IMG/VR virus record: IMGVR_UViG_3300047586_000015
Coordinates: 1-25,800 of that record
DNA length: 25,800 bases
Reading direction: 5' to 3' (one strand)
DNA from: a virus
The position numbers were made by a program, and so were the translations under genes. The notes below the pieces were generated by a model. It had not been told where the DNA came from, made no database searches, and saw only the letters and a list, made by a program, of their open reading frames with translations. Shown in pieces: positions 14,404-21,957 of the stretch. How positions within the stretch are numbered: position 1 is the stretch's first letter; each line of letters begins with the position of its first letter.

Positions 14404-15255
14404 ATGAATAGGAAATTGGCTTGGAAGAAAGACAAATACGATTCAAGGGATTTCATTCATAAACCGGGGGAAGACAGGATTCTGCCCTTGTTCAGTCTGG
14501 TTCAGTATTGTCCGGATGTGCGGGATCAGGGGGATGTTGGCTCCTGCACGGGATTCGGGATCGGGGGAATCCTGACGGGAGTGGCCAAACAACTGAATGT
14601 CTTCAAGGAATGGTTCAGTCCGGAGTGGATTTACAACGGCGCCCGATACATCGAAGGAACCCTGACACAGGACGCCGGGGCGGAACCCGGCGACTGCATG
14701 AGCTGGTTGAAATCCAAAGGGTGCCTCCTGGAAGAATTCTGGCCCTACAATCCTAACGTCCTGGACACCACGTCGCCGCCGTCCAAGGATAACGCATTGG
14801 CGGCGAAATATCCTTTGCTGACTTACGTCCGTGTTACGGGCGGCTCCGCTGGGATATGCTCGGCAATCGCCGCGGGGAACCTCGTAACCATCGGCACTCC
14901 GTGGTTTGATTCATGGATGAATCCCAAAGTGGACGGAATTCTGCCTGTCGTTACCGCGAAGGATACGGTTGCCGGCGGACATGAGACATTCCTTTTCGGC
15001 TACGACAAGACCAGCAAGAAGTTTGCCGGCCAGAATTCCTGGGGAACCTCGTGGGGCAAGATGGGGACATACCTTATGCCGTTCACTCCTTTTGACGGGG
15101 TATTCAGCACCCTGGGCGGGTATGACGCCTATTATGTTACCGTCAACTGGGGCGCGCCGCCACCGACACCCACGCCTAACGGGGCTACAAGAATGGTCCG
15201 GTTGGACAATTCCGTTGATGGCGGGAAGACGTGGCAACAAATTTACCAAGGATAG
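14404..15255 (+). CDS. Papain-like cysteine protease (peptidase C1 type) with C-terminal Asp-box
   Basis: This 283-residue protein shows the papain layout: Gln42 and Cys48 in DQGDVGSCTGF, His193 in GGHETFLFGY, and Asn211 in GQNSWGTSWGKMGTY, so catalytic residues appear intact. The N-terminus KKDKYDSRDF is typical of bacterial C1 peptidases that lack a long propeptide. After residue 250 a Pro/Thr linker (PPPTPTP) leads to SVDGGKTW (270-277), a perfect Asp-box (S-x-D-x-G-x-T-W) at the very end. No signal peptide is seen. A strong ribosome site (AAAAGGAGAAC) precedes ATG 14404, 12 bases after the endolysin stop. Its substrate is unknown: peptidoglycan peptides, envelope proteins or host defence proteins are options. 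Confidence 0.88.
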   Translation: MNRKLAWKKDKYDSRDFIHKPGEDRILPLFSLVQYCPDVRDQGDVGSCTGFGIGGILTGVAKQLNVFKEWFSPEWIYNGARYIEGTLTQDAGAEPGDCMSWLKSKGCLLEEFWPYNPNVLDTTSPPSKDNALAAKYPLLTYVRVTGGSAGICSAIAAGNLVTIGTPWFDSWMNPKVDGILPVVTAKDTVAGGHETFLFGYDKTSKKFAGQNSWGTSWGKMGTYLMPFTPFDGVFSTLGGYDAYYVTVNWGAPPPTPTPNGATRMVRLDNSVDGGKTWQQIYQG

Positions 15256-15266
15256 GGAGGCACATT

Positions 15267-15626
15267 ATGAAACGTCTAATGGTTCTTGCGGTTATGTTGT
15301 TCCTTTTTGGCTTTTCAACCCTTACATTCGCAGCTCCGTTTCTTGTCTGCGATCCGCAGGCAGGAGTGACGACGTACAAACTGACCGGTCCAACTTGGGT
15401 TCCGGTTACTGTCCCGGCTCAGACTGATGGATCAATCCGGATGGATGTAGCCACTGCTACGGTAGGGACAAATTCGCTTACCGTAGCGGCGTGTGCTGCT
15501 GGTGATACTCTTTGGCCTGCTGAGAGGTGTTCAGAGTACGTCCCTTTCGTCTTCACAAGACCGGGAACGCCAAGCACGGTTGGACATATAAAGTTGATTC
15601 CTCCCACAGGAACAAACTTACACTGA
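15267..15626 (+). CDS. Small secreted protein, function unknown
   Basis: This 119-residue protein starts at ATG 15267 after AGGGAGG. It has a clear Sec signal peptide (MKRLMVLAVMLFLFGFSTLTFA, cleavage likely before APFLVC). The mature part is about 97 residues, beta-rich, with three Cys residues that could form a disulphide in the periplasm. Its place after the papain-like protease and before the holin candidate suggests an envelope role, for example inhibitor, partner or superinfection factor. None of these is shown by the sequence. Confidence 0.75.
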   Translation: MKRLMVLAVMLFLFGFSTLTFAAPFLVCDPQAGVTTYKLTGPTWVPVTVPAQTDGSIRMDVATATVGTNSLTVAACAAGDTLWPAERCSEYVPFVFTRPGTPSTVGHIKLIPPTGTNLH

Positions 15627-15664
15627 AGGAATGACCCGCAACTTTACAAAGGTTAAGGAGGCGT

Positions 15665-15991
15665 ATGCAAAACGGTTATTTCCGGGAATTGGTTAATTTT
15701 TGCGGCACTCCATCGGCAGGGAGATTTGCCTTTCTCCTCTCTGTTATTCTCTCAAATGTCGTGGTCTGGTACGTATGGCTATTTGTGTGCGTCTGGACAC
15801 GGACTTTGGTGGATATCCCTGTTGGAGTGTACACGACCTACGGATTAGCCAACGGTATCGCTTTCGGTGGGAAGGGAATCCAAAGTTTTGCGGAACGTCC
15901 TCAAACAAACAGTCAATCAACATATTCGACAACAACAAAAACCACTACGGGGGATCAAGATGAAGATCGCAAACGTGGAAATAGCGAATAA
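15665..15991 (+). CDS. Holin candidate, two membrane segments
   Basis: This 108-residue protein has membrane segments at about residues 21-45 (FAFLLSVILSNVVVWYVWLF...) and 50-68 (IPVGVYTTYGLANGIAFGG), then a polar Ser/Thr tail ending in charged residues. Two membrane helices, small size and a charged C-terminus fit class II holins, which perforate the inner membrane to release the endolysin. ATG 15665 is preceded by AAGGAGGCGT. The end overlaps the next gene by 32 bases. Holin is a call by architecture and location rather than by family match. Confidence 0.6.
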   Translation: MQNGYFRELVNFCGTPSAGRFAFLLSVILSNVVVWYVWLFVCVWTRTLVDIPVGVYTTYGLANGIAFGGKGIQSFAERPQTNSQSTYSTTTKTTTGDQDEDRKRGNSE

Positions 15992-16328
15992 ATGGGTTGG
16001 TGTCGGGGCGGCGGTCCTGGCTGTGATCATCGTACTCGTGATCCTGAGTGTCCCCAAATCCTGTGTAAAGCCCTCCGATACGACAGCGGCCATAGCAGCC
16101 GTGAAGGTTGAATTGGAGAAGCAATATACGGCTCAGATCGAAACCCAGGAAACGCAGATTAAAGATTACAAGAATCGCCTCACGCTTTCCGAGGGCAAAT
16201 ATAAAACTCTGGTCAGTCAGTATGTTGATCTTGAAAGGAGAAAGAAGGATGTCATACCTCCGACAACAAATAAAGAGCTTCGGGATCGTTTTACTGCTCT
16301 CGGTTATCCTCCTCTGGCCGCCAAATAG
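15960..16328 (+). CDS. Inner-membrane spanin-like protein (i-spanin candidate)
   Basis: This 122-residue protein has one N-terminal membrane segment (VGVGAAVLAVIIVLVILSVP, residues about 13-32) followed by a periplasmic Lys/Glu/Gln-rich helix (residues about 45-100) and a Pro-rich end. This matches Rz-type inner-membrane spanins, which fuse inner and outer membranes in Gram-negative lysis. The next gene begins inside it in another frame, as with Rz/Rz1. The start is chosen at ATG 15960, inside the holin candidate. Confidence 0.6.
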   Translation: MKIANVEIANKWVGVGAAVLAVIIVLVILSVPKSCVKPSDTTAAIAAVKVELEKQYTAQIETQETQIKDYKNRLTLSEGKYKTLVSQYVDLERRKKDVIPPTTNKELRDRFTALGYPPLAAK

Positions 16329-16674
16329 TTTCGCCCAGGGGGTCTGTTTTGACGATGCAACGGCAGCGGCCATAGTGGTGGCCCTGGAGCAGGCGCGTAT
16401 CGCTGAGGCTCAATTAGCGGTACAGGCAGGAGGAAATGAGGAGCTTCAGAAGCAACTCGACATCCTCCAGGGGACGATCAAATTATACGAGGACCAGATC
16501 GCGGTCTATAAAAGCATGAGGGAAATGGACGCGAAACTATCGGATGCAAAGGACAAAGCCTGCCAGGAGCAGGTTAAGGCAGCAACGCCGACATTCATGC
16601 AGAACATGCAGAAATATATCGTGGGAGGCGGGATCGGCGCCGCGTTGCTTGGCGTAATACTGATGGTGTTATAG
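16249..16674 (+). CDS. Secreted coiled-coil protein with C-terminal membrane anchor (spanin partner candidate)
   Basis: This 141-residue protein starts at ATG 16249, which is 80 bases inside the preceding gene, with AAAGGAGAAAGAAGG upstream. It begins with a signal-like segment (FGIVLLLSVILLWPPNSFAQ) followed by Gly-Val-Cys. The last residue before Cys is Val, so it is not a normal lipobox. The middle (residues about 45-110) is a helical coiled coil, and the C-terminus is a membrane segment (YIVGGGIGAALLGVILMVL). Secreted coil plus C-terminal anchor resembles single-protein spanins such as T1 gp11, or it may pair with the preceding protein. Function is inferred. Confidence 0.6.
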   Translation: MSYLRQQIKSFGIVLLLSVILLWPPNSFAQGVCFDDATAAAIVVALEQARIAEAQLAVQAGGNEELQKQLDILQGTIKLYEDQIAVYKSMREMDAKLSDAKDKACQEQVKAATPTFMQNMQKYIVGGGIGAALLGVILMVL

Positions 16675-16694
16675 AAATACGTAAGGAGTGCACC

Positions 16695-17090
16695 ATGATC
16701 AGCTCACACGCAGTAGAGGATCTTGCGATATGGGAAGGCGCGACCTTCTACCAGGAGTTCACCTGGAAGATCGGGGACCCTGCGGTAGCCGTCAACCTTG
16801 CCGGTTACACGGCGGCGTTGCAGGCCAGGGACGCCATCGAAGACGAGAACGCCGTCCTCGATCTCTCGACCGAGAATGACGGGATCATCCTCGTGAGCCC
16901 AGAAGCTGACGGCAAGTACGGGATCTCCATTCCGCCCTCTCTCACTACGGGCCTGTGTCCTACCCATGAGAAGCGGACCCTGGTCTATGACCTGTTCTTC
17001 TTTGCCCCTGCCGGAGCGGATGACGCCGGTTTACAACAGAAGGGGAAAATCGTCATCAACCCGGCAGTCACGAGGCCGAACACACCATGA
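16695..17090 (+). CDS. Small beta-rich tail-region protein
   Basis: This 131-residue protein starts at ATG 16695 after AAGGAG. The pattern IWEGATFYQEFTWKIGDPAV, then VNLAGYTAALQARDA, then ENDGIILVSPEADGKYGISI and a final strand KGKIVINPAVTRP recurs in phages just before tail-fibre genes and suggests a beta-sandwich. Its role in the tail tip is unknown. It shares its stop with the next start (ATGA), so the two are coupled. Confidence 0.7.
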   Translation: MISSHAVEDLAIWEGATFYQEFTWKIGDPAVAVNLAGYTAALQARDAIEDENAVLDLSTENDGIILVSPEADGKYGISIPPSLTTGLCPTHEKRTLVYDLFFFAPAGADDAGLQQKGKIVINPAVTRPNTP

Positions 17091-17302
17091 GCATCATCAT
17101 TGTCGCCCCTGAAGAACAATCCATAGTTATCAGGGCAGAGGACCCCACCGTGCACGTTATTGCAGCGGTGGGTGGTGGCAGCAGTCAGAACTACTATCGG
17201 GGCATCGTCAACTTTGATGGTGGCCGCGCCGGTACAAAGTACGGGGATTTGATCCCTTTGGATGGAGGAGGAGCAGCCGATGGCCGTCGTAATCCAGTTT
17301 AG
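17087..17302 (+). CDS. Short tail-fibre-region protein
   Basis: This 71-residue protein starts on the previous stop (ATGA) and overlaps the collagen-like fibre gene by 23 bases. The first part (IIIVAPEEQSIVIRAEDPTV) is an alternating beta stretch; a Gly-rich linker and a short C-terminal region follow. Small proteins with this opening are often found between a beta-sandwich tail protein and a fibre gene in phages. No function is known to me; a fibre accessory or attachment role is plausible. Confidence 0.65.
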   Translation: MSIIIVAPEEQSIVIRAEDPTVHVIAAVGGGSSQNYYRGIVNFDGGRAGTKYGDLIPLDGGGAADGRRNPV

Positions 17303-18173
17303 GCATGATGATGCCGCTATTTGGTTGGAGGAAGACCCTATCCTGTCGGAAGGGGAGATCGGGGTTGAACTCGACACGCACCTGTTCAAAATTGGCGACG
17401 GGGAGACTGTTTGGCACAACCTGGAGTATGCAAACCGGGGTCTCACTGGAGACAAGGGAGACAAGGGCGATCAGGGCGATCGGGGCCTTACCGGCGCAGA
17501 CTCTACCGTCCAAGGACCTGCCGGTGCTGACGGGAGAACGGTCCTGAGTGGAGCTGGTGCCCCTGGGTCCGGAGCTGGCGTGGAAGGCGACTTCTATATC
17601 AATCTGTCTGCCACTACCATCTACGGTCCGAAGACAGGTGGGGCTTGGGGTACGGCAACTTCCCTGATCGGAACCAAGGGCGACCAGGGAACCAAAGGCG
17701 ACCAAGGGGCGGCGGGGTTTTCCCTCCTAAACGGCACCGGAGTTCCGGGCGCAGGCTTGGGGGTGAATGGTGACTTCTACATCGATACGACAAACGCCGA
17801 CATCTACGGCCCGAAGACAGGTGGTGCGTGGGGTTCTGGCACGTCACTGATCGGTCCGCAAGGTGACAAAGGAGACAAGGGCACCACGGGAGACAAAGGT
17901 GATCATGGAGATCCCGCCACTATCACCGTGGGGACTGTTACCCCCGTGGCGTATGGGACGCCCTCAACGGTTACGAACGTAGGGACGGAAGTCGCCGCAG
18001 TCCTCAATTTTGAGCTGGAGACCGGCGACCAAGGGGACAAAGGCGACCAAGGGGACAAAGGCGACAAGGGGGACAAGGGCGACGGCAACGCAATCGTCCA
18101 AGTAACGCAGGCCGAATATGACGCACTCAGTCCCGTCGATGAGAATACTCTCTATGTCATTGTGGAGGAATAG
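17280..18173 (+). CDS. Collagen-like tail fibre protein
   Basis: This 297-residue protein is likely a trimeric host-binding or spacer fibre. The N-terminal 40 residues (VVIQFRHDDAAIW, then LSEGEIGVELDT and FKIGDGETVWHNL) match a trimerising domain common at the start of phage fibres. Three collagen-type Gly-x-y tracts rich in GDKGDQG follow, separated by two copies of a globular module (GDFYI...IYGPKTGGAW...TSLIG) with a 61-residue period. The end, TQAEYDALSPVDENTLYVIVEE, is a frequent fibre C-terminus. ATG 17280 is preferred (GGAGGAGGAG upstream). DNA in the final Gly-x-y tract (about 18025-18083) is made of 9- and 18-base repeats. Confidence 0.85.
   Translation: MAVVIQFRHDDAAIWLEEDPILSEGEIGVELDTHLFKIGDGETVWHNLEYANRGLTGDKGDKGDQGDRGLTGADSTVQGPAGADGRTVLSGAGAPGSGAGVEGDFYINLSATTIYGPKTGGAWGTATSLIGTKGDQGTKGDQGAAGFSLLNGTGVPGAGLGVNGDFYIDTTNADIYGPKTGGAWGSGTSLIGPQGDKGDKGTTGDKGDHGDPATITVGTVTPVAYGTPSTVTNVGTEVAAVLNFELETGDQGDKGDQGDKGDKGDKGDGNAIVQVTQAEYDALSPVDENTLYVIVEE
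17586..17854 (+). repeat. Duplicated fibre module, 183-base offset
   Basis: The segment from 17586 to 17671 recurs from 17769 to 17854, encoding the GDFYI...YGPKTGGAWG...SLIG module twice (61-codon period). The copies differ mainly at third positions and in the middle, so the duplication is not recent. Confidence 0.7.
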
Positions 18174-18175
18174 CA

Positions 18176-18376
18176 GTGATCCTTTCTGCCGCAAAGAAAA
18201 TCTATCTCGGCACGAGTGAAGTCGTCAAGGTCTATCTTGGCGGGGCGGAAGTATGGCCCGGTATATCAGGAAGCAGTTTTTCCTACCTTGAATTGAGTAC
18301 GGATTTTGAAACCCAATATGCTTTGAGTGGCCTTAACCCGCTCTGGCAATACACATCACTTAAAGGAGGACTTTAA
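18176..18376 (+). CDS. Small tail-fibre-associated protein (KIYLGxxEV type)
   Basis: This 66-residue protein starts at GTG 18176, with GGAGG upstream and two bases after the fibre stop. Its opening (KKIYLGTSEVVKVYLGGAEVWPG) is a two-strand repeat (YLG...V twice) often found in small proteins beside phage fibre genes. The rest is unremarkable. It is probably a virion accessory; function is unknown. Confidence 0.7.
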   Translation: MILSAAKKIYLGTSEVVKVYLGGAEVWPGISGSSFSYLELSTDFETQYALSGLNPLWQYTSLKGGL

Positions 18377-18378
18377 TT

Positions 18379-18786
18379 ATGGGCATGACCGCTACGCCGG
18401 TATTTGTGCAGGCCCCGAAGGTTTCGTGGGGGAAGGTCAAAGCCGAGAACACGGCAATGGACGGATCGGGAACGATGGTGACAGTCTTCACCGCAGGAGC
18501 TAATGGGAGCAAAATTGACAAGATCAAGGTAAAACATGAGGGTTCGAGTATCGCTACCGTCCTCCGGTTTTTCCTCAATAACGGCTCCTCCAATGAAACG
18601 CCAGCAAACAACACGCTCTGGAAGGAGCAGTCCATCTTGGCGAACACATCGGACCCGGACGGCTCCTGCTCGGAGTATGAGATTGATGCCGACCTGGTGC
18701 TCCCCACCGGGTACAAGCTCAACATGGCCGTGGGAACGACCATCGCAAATTATCTTCATGTCACGGCGGAGGGAGGGGATTACTGA
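18379..18786 (+). CDS. Beta-rich tail-region protein
   Basis: This 135-residue protein starts at ATG 18379 with AAAGGAGGA upstream. It contains alternating beta segments (VTVFTAGANGSKIDKIKVKH, VLRFFLNNG, YEIDADLVLPTGYKLNMAVG) like a small jelly-roll domain, and ends with ANYLHVTAEGGDY. The pattern is familiar from uncharacterised phage tail proteins. It shares its stop with the next start (TGATG). The specific role is unknown. Confidence 0.7.
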   Translation: MGMTATPVFVQAPKVSWGKVKAENTAMDGSGTMVTVFTAGANGSKIDKIKVKHEGSSIATVLRFFLNNGSSNETPANNTLWKEQSILANTSDPDGSCSEYEIDADLVLPTGYKLNMAVGTTIANYLHVTAEGGDY

Positions 18787-19841
18787 TGCAGTCCTTTGTG
18801 AAACCTTTCGGGAAAGGTCAAATCATCATCCGGCGCGGCCTTGTCCGTAACGAGGCGGTAGACCTGGAGAGTTTGACAACCGATGGTGATGAAATTCTGG
18901 AGTCTGTTGAAGACGGTCCCATGATAACCAAGCATTATCAGGACCTGACTGTCTCGGCGGGCGACACTTTGACAGTTTCTCATAGGTGCAAGGGTCTGAC
19001 CTTAATTGTGCATGGGAATCTGGTGGTAAATGGGACGATTTCCATGTCCGCAAGAGGGGCAAAGGCTGCTGGGGTCAAAACCCTGGTCCCCAATCCCATC
19101 GCGGGAGTGATGATCAAAATAGAGTCCCCGGCGAATTTGGCAGAAATCGAGTCCTGGCTTTACAAGAACTGGGTCCCCGGCATGATAGTGCACGATGCAC
19201 TCGTCGAGGCTGGTTTATGGCCGTCGATTACGAATGAATCCTCCGCCTTAGAATCATGGGAGATTCCGGAAGAGGGAGGGGATGGAGGGCAGACGGAACG
19301 TGCCCCCGGAAATGCCGGAGTTAATAGAGGGACAGGCGGTGGCGGAGCTGGATCTTGGGCCTACGGCAATGAACACCTGGGCAAAGGCTCCAGGGGGACT
19401 TCCTATTCTGGAGGTAGCGGCGGAGGAGGAGCATACGGGGGGTATGATGAACGAACCGACGCAGAGCCTGATGGTGGGGCAGGGGGAAAGGGCCTGGGGC
19501 AAGGGTCCTGCGGCGGCGGATCGGGGAATCCTGGAGGAATCGGGAATCAAGGCGGAACAACCAATGGCGGGGACGGGACAGGCGGGCTTCTCATCATCAT
19601 TTGCTTCCAGACTGTCACAGTGAATGCAGGCGGAATTATCTCTGCCGATGGAGTGCAAGGTGGCGGAAGGAGCTGCGACAGGGGGGGCGGCGGATCGGGC
19701 GGTGGATCGCTCAATGTGTTCTATGGTGTAAGCCTGACGAACAGCGGTACGATCCGAGCGAACGGGGGTATCGGGGGAACTGGCTACAATAACGGCGGAG
19801 TAGGGGGAGCAGGTTCGGTAACGCTCACTAAGATTGGTTGA
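18786..19841 (+). CDS. Glycine-rich tail adhesin candidate
   Basis: This 351-residue protein has an N-terminal part (about 1-160) with beta-helix-like turns (LTVSAGDTLTV, LTLIVHGNLVVNGTISM) and a C-terminal half very rich in glycine (GGGG, GGSGGGGAYGGY and similar), ending in short beta turns (GGIISADGVQGGG and GTIRANGGIGGTG). Glycine-rich beta-sandwich tips occur in phage adhesins such as T-even gp38, where glycine loops make receptor-binding tips. That function is inferred. The gene starts on the previous stop (TGATG) with GGAGGGAGG upstream. The Gly-rich region probably evolves quickly. Confidence 0.7.
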   Translation: MQSFVKPFGKGQIIIRRGLVRNEAVDLESLTTDGDEILESVEDGPMITKHYQDLTVSAGDTLTVSHRCKGLTLIVHGNLVVNGTISMSARGAKAAGVKTLVPNPIAGVMIKIESPANLAEIESWLYKNWVPGMIVHDALVEAGLWPSITNESSALESWEIPEEGGDGGQTERAPGNAGVNRGTGGGGAGSWAYGNEHLGKGSRGTSYSGGSGGGGAYGGYDERTDAEPDGGAGGKGLGQGSCGGGSGNPGGIGNQGGTTNGGDGTGGLLIIICFQTVTVNAGGIISADGVQGGGRSCDRGGGGSGGGSLNVFYGVSLTNSGTIRANGGIGGTGYNNGGVGGAGSVTLTKIG

Positions 19842-19849
19842 GGACGTAC

Positions 19850-21607
19850 ATGCTTAATGGATTTCCAGGATCTAAGATGTTCAAGAAACCGAGGCCAGGC
19901 ACGATAATCCCGGCAGGGTCGGAGTTCATTTATGTGCCTCCGTATTGGCGGGAATATAAAACACGGGTGGAGGCGGATGGAGGAGCTATTGTTTCAGAAT
20001 TGGACATATCAGCAGCACATGTTCATGCCGCAGATAATAAGTATTGGGATAATGTCCTGGGATGGTATTCCTCTCAGTTTGGCTATAAAGACGCAGGCTC
20101 GGGCAAGGTGTCTAAGTGGTATGATCTGACAGTACATAACTTCGATTTTGAGCAGGCATCAGACGGGAGTCGGCCTGTTTGGACAGCGAACCAACAAAAC
20201 GGGAAAGCAGGGCTAATCTTCGATGGTTCTGACGACACAATGGTCAAGACGGTCACGAATATAAAGTCCGTCGTCATTGCGTACAAAGCAACAACGACCT
20301 CCGGCGATTACAAACATCTATTCGGCAATAACGGCGGGGATACCACGTTTCATGGTGGCCCAGGAGCGGCTCATTGGATTTCACAAGGCATTGGACCATA
20401 CTCAGCTACCAACTACATAAATGGAATCGGCGTTCCTGGTTCAACTCTTCAAAGGTTCACAGACTTCAAGATTATGGCGTTTTCGACGCCCGCAACGATG
20501 CCCGTTGGCCAGATATGCTGGGGTCAAAATAATTATGGTGGGCGGGCGTTTCCAGGAAACATATTAGAGCTGCTGCTGATTGACATCCAACTTTCAGATG
20601 AGTTGCGTAGAATTATTGAAACGGGAATAAACGAAAGATGGCAAATGCTTACTTTGAATGAACGAGAATGTACGATTTCGCAAGATGACCCGGCATTGGT
20701 TACTTGCGATGCTCACGGAGCATCAGACGGAGACCGGATCTTCTTTAAGACTGGTGGCACACTGAACGCTCCTCTCGTTTCGGGGGGGTGGTTCTCTGGA
20801 ACGAAGTATTACGTGCGCAATAAAACGGACGACGATTTCAATTTATCATCAACAGTGGATGGAACTCTCATCGAAACCACGTCCGCTGGGTCTGGTATTC
20901 ATAGAGTCTCCGGACCAACGATAGCGGTCGAGGGTGCAAAGGACGCCTGGAAGCCATACTGTGTGTCGCTGCTACATTTTGATGGCATTGATGAAAGCAC
21001 TGATATTGTAGATGAAAGTGGGAAATCATGGACAGCTCACAACCATGCTCAAATTGATACTGCCCAGAGTGTTTTTGGAGGATCAAGTCTGTCGCTCGAT
21101 GGGGTCGATGATTATGTAAGCACCCCGGCCCATACAGACCTCGATATGGGTTCAGGAGATTTTACGCTTGATCTCCGTACTCGCCCGGTAGTCAATGGCA
21201 ACAATTATCCAAGTCTTGTTACCTGCATTACCGGCTGGACGACGGGTTCGTGGGGTTTGCGATGGCATAATAGCGGGCAGGATAATAAATTCGGATTGTT
21301 CTGGAACCCGAACGACCCATTGTTTGGATCAACTCATACTTTCATAGAATTAGAACAGCATCATGTAGGCCTTCTCCGAAGAGGAACGGTGGTGGAATTG
21401 TATGTGGATGAGGTTTTGGAAGCCACTGCGCCGATAGATGTCAATAGAACAATGAACCTGGCATTTGGTGGGTTATGTGTCGGTGGGGGTAACTGGGACG
21501 GAGGCCATAGTTACTTCACTGGGCACATTGATGAACTGCGTATTCTAAAGGGTTTTGCGGACACCTACAATCTGACTCACTCCCCAGGGGAAGCATACAG
21601 CTTGTGA
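19850..21607 (+). CDS. Double LamG-like tail protein
   Basis: This 585-residue protein probably binds a carbohydrate on the host surface. A first LamG/concanavalin-like domain spans about residues 50-265 (GLIFDGSDDTMVKTVTNIKS; FPGNILELLLIDIQLSDELR). A beta domain follows (about 275-355; SDGDRIFFKTGG, GTKYYVRNKTDDDFNLS), a type often repeated in tail fibres. A second LamG domain covers about 365-570 (SLSLDGVDDYVSTPAHTDLDMGSGDFTLD; FTGHIDELRILKGFA). I chose ATG 19850, preceded by GAGGACG, over the in-frame TTG at 19838. The gene is visibly more AT-rich than its neighbours, which suggests acquisition from elsewhere. Confidence 0.8.
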   Translation: MLNGFPGSKMFKKPRPGTIIPAGSEFIYVPPYWREYKTRVEADGGAIVSELDISAAHVHAADNKYWDNVLGWYSSQFGYKDAGSGKVSKWYDLTVHNFDFEQASDGSRPVWTANQQNGKAGLIFDGSDDTMVKTVTNIKSVVIAYKATTTSGDYKHLFGNNGGDTTFHGGPGAAHWISQGIGPYSATNYINGIGVPGSTLQRFTDFKIMAFSTPATMPVGQICWGQNNYGGRAFPGNILELLLIDIQLSDELRRIIETGINERWQMLTLNERECTISQDDPALVTCDAHGASDGDRIFFKTGGTLNAPLVSGGWFSGTKYYVRNKTDDDFNLSSTVDGTLIETTSAGSGIHRVSGPTIAVEGAKDAWKPYCVSLLHFDGIDESTDIVDESGKSWTAHNHAQIDTAQSVFGGSSLSLDGVDDYVSTPAHTDLDMGSGDFTLDLRTRPVVNGNNYPSLVTCITGWTTGSWGLRWHNSGQDNKFGLFWNPNDPLFGSTHTFIELEQHHVGLLRRGTVVELYVDEVLEATAPIDVNRTMNLAFGGLCVGGGNWDGGHSYFTGHIDELRILKGFADTYNLTHSPGEAYSL

Positions 21608-21636
21608 TATAAAATCAGCGATACAGGAGCAAAAGA

Positions 21637-21948
21637 ATGATTATTTTGCACTCGCAACACGATGAAAGATCAAGGAAATTCGTTGAGCAATTCGGAGAGG
21701 GTAATGAAATTATCTCCTACCCTGAGTGCATCCGGAGATTCCCGTGGATCAGAGCGTTCCCGTCTGTAATCCTGGATGTCCCCGCTCATTCGGTTCCTGC
21801 GGGGTGGTTTCATCCGGAGCAGAAAGCCTACAATGTCCCGGCCCACGAGGAGCTGGCGGACACCCCGGAGGATTGGGAACTTGTCTGCAAGAGCCAGGAG
21901 TTCATCGATGAATGGGTAAAGGTCTCCCCGCCAGGCGGCGGGACATAA
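21637..21948 (+). CDS. Small protein, function unknown
   Basis: This 103-residue protein starts at ATG 21637 with CAGGAGC upstream. It opens with a beta-alpha pattern (MIILHSQHDERSRKFVEQFG) followed by ISYPECIRRFPWIRAFPSVI, which looks like a small alpha/beta domain vaguely reminiscent of thioredoxin-like or chaperone folds, but no catalytic motif is visible. It stands between the LamG adhesin and the 824-residue protein and may be a tail-fibre assembly helper. No family is recognised. Confidence 0.65.
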   Translation: MIILHSQHDERSRKFVEQFGEGNEIISYPECIRRFPWIRAFPSVILDVPAHSVPAGWFHPEQKAYNVPAHEELADTPEDWELVCKSQEFIDEWVKVSPPGGGT

Positions 21949-21957
21949 GGAGAAGGC

